Shown here: positions 1 through 5,271 of the stretch, piece by piece
How positions within the stretch are numbered: the stretch's first letter is position 1
How the letters are laid out: every line of letters starts with the position of its first letter
Assembly: GCA_964386525.1 (NCBI GenBank)
Contig: CAYLSO010000299.1
Location: 1 to 8,191 of the forward strand
From: CAYLSO01 sp964386525
Lineage (GTDB): Bacteria > Eisenbacteria > RBG-16-71-46 > DASYSL01
Direction of reading: 5' to 3'
Length of the DNA: 8,191 bases
Notes under the pieces: model-generated
Told to the model about the DNA's origin: nothing
The model's input: the letters and a program-made list of their open reading frames with translations, nothing else
The model's database searches: none
Position numbers and translations under genes: made by a program

Positions 1-1068
1 CCGACCTGCGCGATCACCGGCGAGCTCGAGATCTGCGAGGGCGCCAGCACCGAGCTGTGCGGTCCCGACGTCGCGGGCCTGACCTATCTGTGGTCCACCG
101 GCGCCACCACCCGCTGCATCACGGTGAGCCTGGCCGGCACCTACACGCTGCAGATCACCGACGCCAAGGGCTGCGAGAGCCGCTGCGAGGTGGTCGTGAC
201 CACCAAGCCGTGCGGCACGAACTGCCCGCGGACGGTCGGCTTCTGGGGCCAGCAGTGCGCTCAGAAGGGCAACGGCAGCACCAAGTTCACGAAGGACCAG
301 GTGACGCAGATCGCCGCCTGCATCGACGCCAACTCCACGGCCTTCAACTGGAGTGACGACTTCGGCGGCTTCTGCGCCAACATCAACCCGCCGCGGCCGA
401 TGGACTGCAAGAAGCAGGCCCACCGGCAGTTCGCGGGTCTCCTGGCCAACTACTGCACCGGCACGCTGGAGCTGATCGCCAGCAACGGCGCGAAGATCTC
501 CCTCGACCCGAACACGCCGAACCCGTGCAAGGGCAGCTTCCCGGATGCCAAGAACCTGGGCGAGCTGATCGAGGACATGGATGCGCTGCTGGCGCAGCTC
601 GACGCCGAGAACGCCGACGCGCAGGATCACCGCTACTGCATGATCAGCGACTGCTCCGACGGCATCAACAACGGCCGCGGCATCCCCATCGACCCGGCGT
701 GCGCCGAGGAGTACTCGACCTCCAAGAGCACGCCTGGTGAGGTCTCGACTTCGGGCGACGGGAGCAACGACGTGTTGGTCGGCGCTCTCGAGCTGTACCG
801 TCCGACGCCGAACCCGTTCACGGCGACCACGACCATCGCTTACGCGGTCAACGCGAGCGCGGGCGCGGACGTCCAGGTCGGCATCTACGACGTGGCCGGT
901 CGCCTCGTGCGTAGGCTCGTGAACACCTTCCAGACCGCGGGCCGTTACACGGCGGTCTGGGACGGTCGTAGCGACGGCGGCGTGTCCGTGACGCAGGGAG
1001 TCTACTTCCTGCGCGCCATGGTCGCCGGCCAGTCGGTCGGCCAGTCGCGGGTGCTGTACGTGCGGTGA
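1..1068 (+). CDS. Cys-rich secreted protein with Ig-like repeat, GFW-type module and C-terminal FlgD/T9SS-like sorting domain (5' partial)
   Basis: The reading frame is open from the first base, so the N-terminus and any signal peptide lie outside the window; 355 residues are visible, ending in TGA. Residues 1-70 form an Ig/PKD-like repeat (paired Cys, WSTGATT, GTYTLQITDAKGC). Residues 72-225 are a Cys-rich module opening with RTVGFW, with a later QAHRQFAGLLANYC stretch and an acidic helix; this resembles the TxGFWKNH-type modules of bacterial surface proteins (moderate confidence). A Thr/Ser/Gly linker follows. Residues 263-355 match the FlgD-like Ig / T9SS type A C-terminal domain family (ELYRPTPNPF, IYDVAGRLVR, WDGR, GVYFLRA). 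In that family the domain targets proteins for secretion or surface attachment. The many Cys suggest disulfides and an extracytoplasmic location. The ligand or role is unknown. A strong terminator follows. A GTG at 124 is not a credible start because the domain continues upstream of it. Confidence 0.85.
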   Translation, partial: PTCAITGELEICEGASTELCGPDVAGLTYLWSTGATTRCITVSLAGTYTLQITDAKGCESRCEVVVTTKPCGTNCPRTVGFWGQQCAQKGNGSTKFTKDQVTQIAACIDANSTAFNWSDDFGGFCANINPPRPMDCKKQAHRQFAGLLANYCTGTLELIASNGAKISLDPNTPNPCKGSFPDAKNLGELIEDMDALLAQLDAENADAQDHRYCMISDCSDGINNGRGIPIDPACAEEYSTSKSTPGEVSTSGDGSNDVLVGALELYRPTPNPFTATTTIAYAVNASAGADVQVGIYDVAGRLVRRLVNTFQTAGRYTAVWDGRSDGGVSVTQGVYFLRAMVAGQSVGQSRVLYVR

Positions 1069-1107
1069 TATGCAACGAGCCTAGGTCAAGGCACAGTCTC
1101 TAGCCCT

Positions 1108-1148
1108 GGGTGGCCACCTCTGCGAAGCGGAGGTGGCCACCCGCTTTT
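1108..1148 (+). terminator. Rho-independent terminator after the first secreted-protein gene
   Basis: GGGTGGCCACCTC (1108-1120) pairs perfectly with GAGGTGGCCACCC (1130-1142). The stem extends inward through a G-U wobble and two more pairs to a GAA triloop (1124-1126), giving a 16-bp stem. GCTTTT follows at 1143-1148. The apex reads GCGAAGC, a mini-hairpin known for unusual stability. The hairpin begins 40 nt after the stop codon at 1066-1068. Confidence 0.85.
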
Positions 1149-1273
1149 GTCCGGTCGCCCGGTCGCGGAGAGGGCCGGAGGTTGCGGAGCCCGTGGGCCC
1201 GGGGCCGTTCTCAGTCGTCTGGCTGGCACGCGGACACATCGGGCGTTCTTCACGATGCCCCCGCCGTAGGCAG

Positions 1274-1302
1274 CGGCCCCGCTCCATCGGGGAGCGGGGC
1301 CG
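1274..1302 (+). repeat. Orphan hairpin sharing its 12-bp arms with the terminator at 2361-2392
   Basis: CGGCCCCGCTCC (1274-1285) and GGAGCGGGGCCG (1291-1302) are perfect complements around a 5-nt loop. The same two arms occur at 2361-2372 and 2378-2389 with a different 5-nt loop. Unlike that copy, this one is followed by TCGGCTC rather than a T-run. It may therefore be a decayed terminator or a structured intergenic element. No complete gene ends just before it, which suggests it is left over from a rearrangement or deletion. Confidence 0.75.
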
Positions 1303-1374
1303 TCGGCTCTGCGAATCCGGAGCCAGGGTCCATTCGCGGTCCGGCCGGCGATTCCCCGGCCGCGGGTTCAGTAG

Positions 1375-2304
1375 GTGGGCGGGGCCGCGACCTACACGCT
1401 CGAGATCACCGACGCCAACGGCTGCAAGAGCACCTGCGAGCACGTGCTGACCACGAAGCCGTGCTTCTGCTGCTGGCTGACCATGGGCGGCTTCTTGAAC
1501 GGCAACATGAAGTCCGGCCACAAGGAGAGCAGCTTCGGCGGCAACGTCGGTCCGCCGCCGAGCGGCTCGTGGCAGCACATCGAGCGCATCGGCAAGGAAG
1601 AGGTGTTCAACTTCCACAGCCATGACGCGCACGTGCTGGCTTGTGGCAACGACGGCACCGAGGGTCCGTGCTCGCCGAAGGGTGATAGCAACTGGATCGA
1701 GTTCGGCGGGACCGGCGCGTACAGCCTCAACGGCGGGAAGAAGACCAGCGCCGCGACGTTTACGGCGCGGGCCGAGGACCACGGCGAGCCGGGCAACCAG
1801 CCGGACCGCAGTGGCGGCTGCGGCACGCCCGACTTCTACTGCATCGAGGTCCGTGACGCGCAGACCAACCAGGTCGTGTTCGCGACCGAGGGCTTCATGG
1901 ACGGTGGCAACATCCAGATCCACGAGTGCAAGCACGCGAAGGACGCGCCTTCCGGTACGGATGGCGGCCTGCAGCAGGGCGTCCCCGGCACGTCGCCGGA
2001 CGGCGGGGTCGGCTCACAGCTCGAGCTCTACCAGCCGACGCCCAATCCTTTCGCGCAGACCACGACCATCGCCTATGCGGTGAACCAGGCCGAAGGCGCG
2101 GACGTGCAGATCGGGATCTACAACGTGGCCGGGCGCCTGGTCCGCTCGCTGGTGAGCGGTTACGTGGCCCCGGGCCGCTACGAAGCGTCCTGGGACGGGC
2201 GGACGGACGACGGCGCCTCGGCGACGCGTGGGGTGTACTTCCTGCGCGCCACCGTGGGCGGCCAGCGAGTCGCGACCGTGTCCCGGGTCCTGTATCTGAA
2301 GTAG
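1375..2304 (+). CDS. 5'-truncated paralog of the preceding secreted protein: partial Ig-like repeat, post-COAP-like module, FlgD/T9SS-like C-terminal domain
   Basis: The 309-aa frame begins at a GTG directly preceded by an in-frame TAG (1372-1374). It has no clear Shine-Dalgarno and no signal peptide, and it starts in the middle of an Ig-like repeat (TYTLEITDANGCKSTCE). The matching repeat in the preceding gene continues about 40 residues further upstream. Residues 38-185 form a different central module (NFHSHDAH, GGTGAYSLNG, TFTARAEDHGEPG, FYCIEVRDAQTNQVVFA, GGNIQIH). This resembles the 'post-COAP' type beta modules of secreted bacterial proteins (moderate confidence). Residues 216-309 are the FlgD/T9SS-like C-terminal domain, about two-thirds identical by eye to the one in gene 1. 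As it stands the product could not be exported, so this is probably a truncated pseudogene or a recombined fragment; an assembly misjoin is also possible. Confidence 0.7.
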   Translation: MGGAATYTLEITDANGCKSTCEHVLTTKPCFCCWLTMGGFLNGNMKSGHKESSFGGNVGPPPSGSWQHIERIGKEEVFNFHSHDAHVLACGNDGTEGPCSPKGDSNWIEFGGTGAYSLNGGKKTSAATFTARAEDHGEPGNQPDRSGGCGTPDFYCIEVRDAQTNQVVFATEGFMDGGNIQIHECKHAKDAPSGTDGGLQQGVPGTSPDGGVGSQLELYQPTPNPFAQTTTIAYAVNQAEGADVQIGIYNVAGRLVRSLVSGYVAPGRYEASWDGRTDDGASATRGVYFLRATVGGQRVATVSRVLYLK

Positions 2305-2317
2305 GAACCCCAGCCTC

Positions 2318-2349
2318 CCCCGGACCGGGTCAGCCCGACCCGGCCGGGG
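2318..2349 (+). repeat. GC-rich imperfect inverted repeat after the second secreted-protein gene
   Basis: CCCCGGACCGGGTC (2318-2331) faces GACCCGGCCGGGG (2337-2349) across a 5-nt loop, with a single bulged base. It lies 13 nt past the stop codon and just ahead of the terminator-like hairpin at 2361, so the two may act together to stop transcription or protect the 3' end. It has no T-run of its own. Confidence 0.6.
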
Positions 2350-2360
2350 CGGAATAGCGA

Positions 2361-2392
2361 CGGCCCCGCTCCTCCACGGAGCGGGGCCGTTT
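2361..2392 (+). terminator. Rho-independent terminator between convergent genes
   Basis: CGGCCCCGCTCC (2361-2372) and GGAGCGGGGCCG (2378-2389) form a perfect 12-bp stem with a 5-nt loop, followed by TTT and GCATT. It lies between the plus-strand secreted-protein gene and the convergent PrcB-like gene ending at 2447. On the minus strand the hairpin is followed by a poorer T-run (TCGCTATT), so it is best as a plus-strand terminator but could act on both sides. Its arms are duplicated at 1274-1302. Confidence 0.75.
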
Positions 2393-2446
2393 GCATTACC
2401 CGGGGTGGGCCCTCATCGCAGGCGGCGGAGGCGATCCGCGCGGGCC

Positions 2447-3070
2447 TCACCGATAGAGAGCCTTCACCCCGGCCCAGGACGCGGCCGTCTCGGTCGGCAT
2501 CCCGGAATCCTCATCCGTCTCCCCCGTGACGTCCACGGACATCGGCGGGACCGGGACGTCCGGGCTCACGTACTCGGCCTCGACGCGGCCGACGGTGCGC
2601 AGAAGGGCGCGGTCCACGGCAACCAGGTGATAGGGCGTGTGGACGCCGTAGAGATACCCGGCGGGCTCGACGGCGACGCGGACCACCAGCCGCCTCCCGT
2701 TCCGCATCACCCGCTGCACCTCAACCGCCCCGTAAGCTCCCTCGCCGGCAGCCACAAGGACGACGACATGCCGAGTCCAATCCACGCTCGGGGCCGCAGG
2801 TCCGGGCAGCACCAGGAAGGCCCCCTCGGCCTCGAGCCGCGCCATCGCCGTGTTCCATTCCCTCGCGCTGCGCGCCAGGACCAGCGCCGGACGGGACCAG
2901 TAGCCGTCGCTATAGCGCTCCAGAGTGTGGAATCCGACAGCTCGACTGCCGACCATCTCCGGCAGCGAAGCCATGCCGGCCGCCGCTGCCCCCGCTCCGC
3001 ACACGGAAGCGGACAGTGCCACCAGCATCGCGACCGCCCCCCGCCCCGGATTCGCCGTCCGTGCCTTCAT
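2447..3070 (-). CDS. Exported PrcB-like family protein
   Basis: This 207-aa protein starts at ATG with a G-rich Shine-Dalgarno (AGGGGGG) about 7 nt upstream. Residues 1-32 are a signal peptide: basic start (MKAR...R), hydrophobic Ala/Val/Leu core, then an Ala-rich cleavage region. The mature part begins with an aromatic-rich stretch (FHTLERYSDGYW), then a helix with REWNTAMARLE, then alternating strands (HVVVLVAAGEG, GAVEVQRVMRNGRRLVVRVAVEP, TPYHLVAVDR). The order W...VD...VVVLVAAGE...VEVQRV...LVVRV...TPYHLVAV fits the PrcB C-terminal domain family. That family takes its name from PrcB, a partner of the dentilisin protease complex of Treponema; most members have no known role. The C-terminal 35 residues are polar and probably flexible. 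It likely acts in the periplasm or outside the cell. It is monocistronic and convergent with the upstream plus-strand gene. Confidence 0.75.
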   Translation of the reverse strand: MKARTANPGRGAVAMLVALSASVCGAGAAAAGMASLPEMVGSRAVGFHTLERYSDGYWSRPALVLARSAREWNTAMARLEAEGAFLVLPGPAAPSVDWTRHVVVLVAAGEGAYGAVEVQRVMRNGRRLVVRVAVEPAGYLYGVHTPYHLVAVDRALLRTVGRVEAEYVSPDVPVPPMSVDVTGETDEDSGMPTETAASWAGVKALYR

Positions 3071-3076
3071 GACCGC

Positions 3077-3175
3077 ACCCCCCTACCCGGTTGCCTTCCC
3101 GCCCGTGCTCTCCAGCACTTGAAGTCGATCCTCCGGCGGGAAGCCAAGGCACACCTCATGCCGGGTAGCGGGGGT
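3077..3175 (-). promoter_or_regulatory. Candidate structured 5' leader RNA of the PrcB-like gene, sequestering its ribosome binding site
   Basis: Three nested inverted repeats form one long hairpin. Outer stem: ACCCCC plus CTACCCGG (3077-3090) pairs with CCGGGTAG, a bulged C at 3169, and GGGGGT (3161-3175), 14 bp in total. Inner stem: CTTCCCGCC (3095-3103) pairs perfectly with GGCGGGAAG (3135-3143). Apical hairpin: GTGCT-CTCC-AGCAC (3105-3118). An alternative pairing, TGCCTT (3092-3097) with AAGGCA (3146-3151), shares the CTT bases with the inner stem. On the minus-strand transcript the G-rich Shine-Dalgarno lies inside the outer stem, so folding would hide it from ribosomes. I recognise no known riboswitch class. 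The nesting is far beyond chance, but the function (thermosensor, riboswitch, protein site, or a small RNA from either strand) is inference. Confidence 0.6.
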
Positions 3176-3180
3176 CGCAG

Positions 3181-3209
3181 AGGATAATCGTATCCGGTTG
3201 TGAACGCAA
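3181..3209 (-). promoter_or_regulatory. Candidate sigma70-type promoter for the PrcB-like gene
   Basis: Read on the minus strand, TTGCGT (-35; plus 3204-3209) and TATCCT (-10; plus 3181-3186) are separated by exactly 17 bp. Each matches the consensus at four of six positions. Transcription would start near 3174, at the foot of the long hairpin, giving a leader of about 105 nt before the ATG. The -10 overlaps a small inverted repeat (GGATA-N4-TATCC, 3182-3195) that could be an operator. Confidence 0.4.
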
Positions 3210-3428
3210 GGCTTGGGCTGGGGGGGCGCCCGCACCCAGGGACGGCATGCCGGTCGGATCTCGGGGGATTCCTCAGAATCTGCGTATCCCCGTGGATACA
3301 GGGTGGGGAAGTCCGGGGGCCGTGGGCCGGCAGGCATGAGCCCCGGGGTGGGGTTCGCCGGGAAAGGTCAATCTCAGGCGGGACCGGCCGATAACGGGGG
3401 AGAATCCTTACGAGGAGGCCCTCACGCA

Positions 3429-3614
3429 ATGGCTCAGAAGCCTGTTTTGCCCCCGACCCGCACCCGTCAGCCCCGGGAAGCCCCGGAGAGCTTTCTTCTG
3501 TTCCTGCTGGTGGTCTGCCTGATGGTCACCATGGCGTCGCTGTTCTGGGCGCACAACCCGGCGGCGAACATCTTCGCGCCCATCACCGAGAGCCAAGCCC
3601 AGACGACTCGCTGA
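3429..3614 (+). CDS. Small single-span membrane protein of unknown function (61 aa)
   Basis: The ATG at 3429 is chosen because GAGGAG lies about 11 nt upstream (within ACGAGGAGGCC). The frame stays open further upstream to a TTG near 3213, but that stretch is low-complexity and unconvincing. The product has a basic, Pro-rich N-terminus (KPVLPPTRTRQPR, net positive), one hydrophobic segment at about residues 21-41 (from SFLLFLLVVC to ASLFW), and a short polar tail. The positive N-terminal side predicts an N-in, C-out orientation in the inner membrane. I do not recognise a family. It converges on phoU with a 33-nt gap, so it is probably not part of the phosphate operon. It could be an accessory subunit or small regulator, or a lineage-specific gene; its reality rests on the SD, the TM segment and the clean stop. 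Confidence 0.6.
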   Translation: MAQKPVLPPTRTRQPREAPESFLLFLLVVCLMVTMASLFWAHNPAANIFAPITESQAQTTR

Positions 3615-3632
3615 GCCCGCCGGGCGGCGGGC
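3615..3632. repeat. GC hairpin between the convergent small membrane gene and phoU
   Basis: GCCCGCC (3615-3621) and GGCGGGC (3626-3632) pair perfectly around a 4-nt loop, starting directly after the stop codon of the small membrane gene and 15 nt past the phoU stop. There is no T-run on either strand. It may mark the 3' ends of both transcripts but is not a textbook intrinsic terminator. Confidence 0.45.
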
Positions 3633-3647
3633 CCGCCGGCCCCCGCC

Positions 3648-4331
3648 CTACTCCCGCGGCCCCTCTTCCTGCCGCTCCTCGTGATGATGCTTGATGATCC
3701 GCGCCTCGGCGATGAACACCACCTCCTCGGCCACGTTGGTGGCCATGTCGGCGACCCGCTCGAGGTTGTGGGCGACGCGGATGAACTCGAGGGCGCGGCT
3801 CACCGTGGACGGGTCCTCGATCATGTAGGAGACCAGCTCCCGGAAGAGCTGCCGGTTCATGTTGTCGACGTCGTCGTCGCGCAGGCAGATGCGCCGCGCG
3901 GTGGCCGAGTCGCGGTGCACGAAGGCGTCGAGGGCTTCGCGCAGCATGGCCAGTGCCAGGTCGGCCATCCGGGGGATGTCGACCAGCGGCTTGAGCTGGG
4001 GCATGCCCGCCAGGGCCACCGCCCCCTCGGCGATGTTGACGGCGTGGTCGCCGACGCGCTCGAGGTCGTTGGAGATCTTGAGCGCCGCGGTGATGAAGCG
4101 CAGGTCTCCCGCCATCGGCTGCTGCAGGGCCAGGAGGCTCACGCAGCGTTCCTCGACGTCGATCTCCATCTGGTCGAGGAAGCGGTCGTCCTCGAAGACG
4201 GCGTGGGCCAGCTCGACGTCGCGCCGCTTGAGGGCTTCGACCGCCTTGTTGACGATCGCCTCGGCGCGCCCGCCCATGCGCAGGAGTTGCTCCTTGAGGG
4301 TCTCGAGTTCCTGATGAAAGTGCCGTTCCAC
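3648..4331 (-). CDS. phoU: Phosphate-specific transport system accessory protein PhoU
   Basis: PhoU is a cytoplasmic helical protein that couples the PstSCAB transporter to the PhoR/PhoB system, damping the Pho response when phosphate is ample. The frame shows the two expected helical-bundle repeats, each with its metal-binding signature: NDLERVGDHAVNIAE at residues 88-102 and HNLERVADMATNVAEE at 188-203. I place the start at GTG 4331, giving MERHFHQELE..., the usual PhoU N-terminus. It is preceded by GGGAG at good spacing, and the 227-aa length is normal for the family. The frame stays open to a GTG at 4409, which would add 26 Ala/Gly-rich residues, but that start has no clear SD and the region forms a perfect hairpin, so it looks non-coding. 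phoU is the last gene of the pst operon. The His/Glu-rich tail (KHHHEERQEE) is slightly unusual and might bind metal. Confidence 0.93.
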   Translation of the reverse strand: MERHFHQELETLKEQLLRMGGRAEAIVNKAVEALKRRDVELAHAVFEDDRFLDQMEIDVEERCVSLLALQQPMAGDLRFITAALKISNDLERVGDHAVNIAEGAVALAGMPQLKPLVDIPRMADLALAMLREALDAFVHRDSATARRICLRDDDVDNMNRQLFRELVSYMIEDPSTVSRALEFIRVAHNLERVADMATNVAEEVVFIAEARIIKHHHEERQEEGPRE

Positions 4332-4370
4332 GCGTGTCTCCCGTCGGTCCGCGGCGGCGGCAGCGACGCC

Positions 4371-4388
4371 GGCGCCGCCAGCGGCGCC
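4371..4388 (-). repeat. Perfect GC hairpin in the pstB-phoU gap
   Basis: GGCGCCGC (4371-4378) and GCGGCGCC (4381-4388) are perfect complements separated by two bases, giving in practice about a 7-bp stem with a 4-nt loop. It sits in the 85-nt spacer left if phoU starts at 4331. It may stabilise the upstream pst mRNA or lower phoU expression, and it supports the spacer being non-coding. Confidence 0.5.
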
Positions 4389-4416
4389 CACTCCGGCTGC
4401 CCCCGCCACCTTCAGA

Positions 4417-5265
4417 CTACCCGAATCGCCCGGTGATGTAATCCTCGGTGAGCTTCTCGCGCGGGCTGGTGAACATGCGGTTGGTGGTGTCGTACTCCAC
4501 GAGCCGGCCGGAGAGCAGGAAGGCGGTGCGCTCGGAGATGCGCGCCGCCTGTTGCATATTGTGGGTCACCGCCACGATCGTATAGCTGGCCTTCAGCTCC
4601 TGGACGAGCTCCTCGATCCGCGCCGTGGCCGTCGGGTCGAGCGCCGAGGCCGGCTCGTCCATGAGGATCACCTCCGGCTCGACCGCCAGGCAGCGGGCGA
4701 TGCACAGCCGCTGTTGCTGGCCGCCGGAGAGCTGCAGCGCCGAGCGCGTCAGGCTGTCCTTCACCTCGTCCCACAGGGCCGCCTGCCGCAGGCAGCTCTC
4801 CACCCGCGCTTCCAGCTCGCCGCGGTCCCCGAGCCCGAGCATGCGCAGCCCGAAGGCCACGTTGTCGAAGATCGACTTGGGGAACGGGTTCGGCCGCTGG
4901 AACACCATGCCGACGCGGCGGCGCAGCTCGACCACGTCGGTCTCGGGGGCAAAGACGTCGAGGCCGGCCACCCGGACCTCGCCCTCGACCCGCACGCCGG
5001 GGATGAGGTCGTTCATGCGGTTGAAGGAGCGCAACAGCGTGCTCTTGCCGCAGCCCGAAGGTCCGATGATGGCGACCACCGTGCGCTCCGGGATCTCGAG
5101 GGTGACGCTCTTGAGGGCCTCGCGCGGGCCGTAGAAGAGGCGGTAGTCGCGGGTGCTGAGGGCCGGAGGGCGGGCGGCGGGCGCGGCCGGGCCGGGGCTC
5201 GGGGCGGCGCCTTCCGGGATGGGGGCCGTGGCGGCCCGCGGTGGCTCCACGATCGCGGTCTCCAT
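4417..5265 (-). CDS. pstB: Phosphate ABC transporter ATP-binding protein PstB
   Basis: PstB is the cytoplasmic ATPase that drives phosphate import through PstC/PstA. In the 282-aa product all ABC motifs are intact: Walker A GPSGCGKST (residues 68-76), Q-loop within MVFQRPNPFPKS (Q123), signature LSGGQQQR (179-186), Walker B VILMDEP (199-205), D-loop SALD and switch His in AVTHN (H235). The FQRPNPFPKS stretch and the C-terminal TEDYITGRFG are typical of PstB rather than other importers. About 36 Ala/Pro-rich residues precede the conserved core, making it longer than the usual 250-260 aa. The ATG is set by a strong SD (GGAGGAGG), which runs up to the TAA stop of pstA; the gap to pstA is only 6 nt, so translation is probably coupled. 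Confidence 0.97.
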   Translation of the reverse strand: METAIVEPPRAATAPIPEGAAPSPGPAAPAARPPALSTRDYRLFYGPREALKSVTLEIPERTVVAIIGPSGCGKSTLLRSFNRMNDLIPGVRVEGEVRVAGLDVFAPETDVVELRRRVGMVFQRPNPFPKSIFDNVAFGLRMLGLGDRGELEARVESCLRQAALWDEVKDSLTRSALQLSGGQQQRLCIARCLAVEPEVILMDEPASALDPTATARIEELVQELKASYTIVAVTHNMQQAARISERTAFLLSGRLVEYDTTNRMFTSPREKLTEDYITGRFG

Positions 5266-5271
5266 GAACGG

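Larger units (their letters stand above)
1069..1374. other. Intergenic region between the two secreted-protein genes
   Basis: These 306 bases hold no convincing gene. Three inverted repeats are visible: the terminator at 1108-1148, an orphan hairpin at 1274-1302, and CGGCCGG (1342-1348) paired with CCGGCCG (1356-1362) across a 7-nt loop. I looked in all three plus frames for the missing front half of the second gene (an Ig-like WSTGATT stretch) and for the tail of another FlgD-like domain, and found neither. No promoter or ribosome binding site for the downstream gene is evident. The overlapping open frames here look like GC-rich shadow frames. Confidence 0.7.
3071..3428. other. Divergent regulatory region between the PrcB-like gene and the 61-aa membrane protein gene
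   Basis: No gene is supported in these 358 bases. The half nearest the PrcB-like gene is filled by a nested inverted repeat (3077-3175) and a candidate minus-strand promoter (3181-3209). The half nearest the small membrane gene holds short palindromes: CGGCATGCCG at 3243-3252, GATTC-N4-GAATC at 3267-3280 and GTATCC-N4-GGATAC at 3284-3299. A GAGGAG Shine-Dalgarno precedes the ATG at 3429. A plus-strand promoter is not obvious; GATAAC at 3390-3395 is a possible -10 with no good -35. Confidence 0.6.

Noticed and set aside
1220..1250. TGGCACG as a sigma54 -24 element before the second secreted-protein gene
   Set aside because: No TTGC-type -12 element at the required spacing.
1110..1625. 171-aa plus-strand open frame through the intergenic region into the second gene
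   Set aside because: Its downstream half overlaps the real frame in another phase and its composition is Arg/Gly/Ser-rich without recognisable motifs.
3077..3175. Possible 4.5S/SRP RNA (ffs) on the plus strand, suggested by the length and a GGGAAGCCAAGGCA stretch
   Set aside because: The invariant SRP tip (AGGTC...GGAAGGAAGCAG with GGAA tetraloop) is absent from both strands, so the resemblance is limited to a few stem bases.
3077..3175. Integron attC-like site, considered because of the long imperfect inverted repeat
   Set aside because: No GTTRRRY/RYYYAAC core sites at the ends and no integrase or cassette array nearby.
3361..3410. AATCTCAGGCGGGACCGG resembles the 3' part of a glycine riboswitch
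   Set aside because: The conserved 5' half of the aptamer (GCCGAAGG-type core) is missing and the downstream gene is not a glycine-related gene; probably coincidence.
3681..4436. 251-aa plus-strand open frame opposite phoU
   Set aside because: Low-complexity His/Val/Gly/Asp composition typical of the antisense of a helical, Leu/Glu-rich gene; phoU on the other strand is unambiguous.
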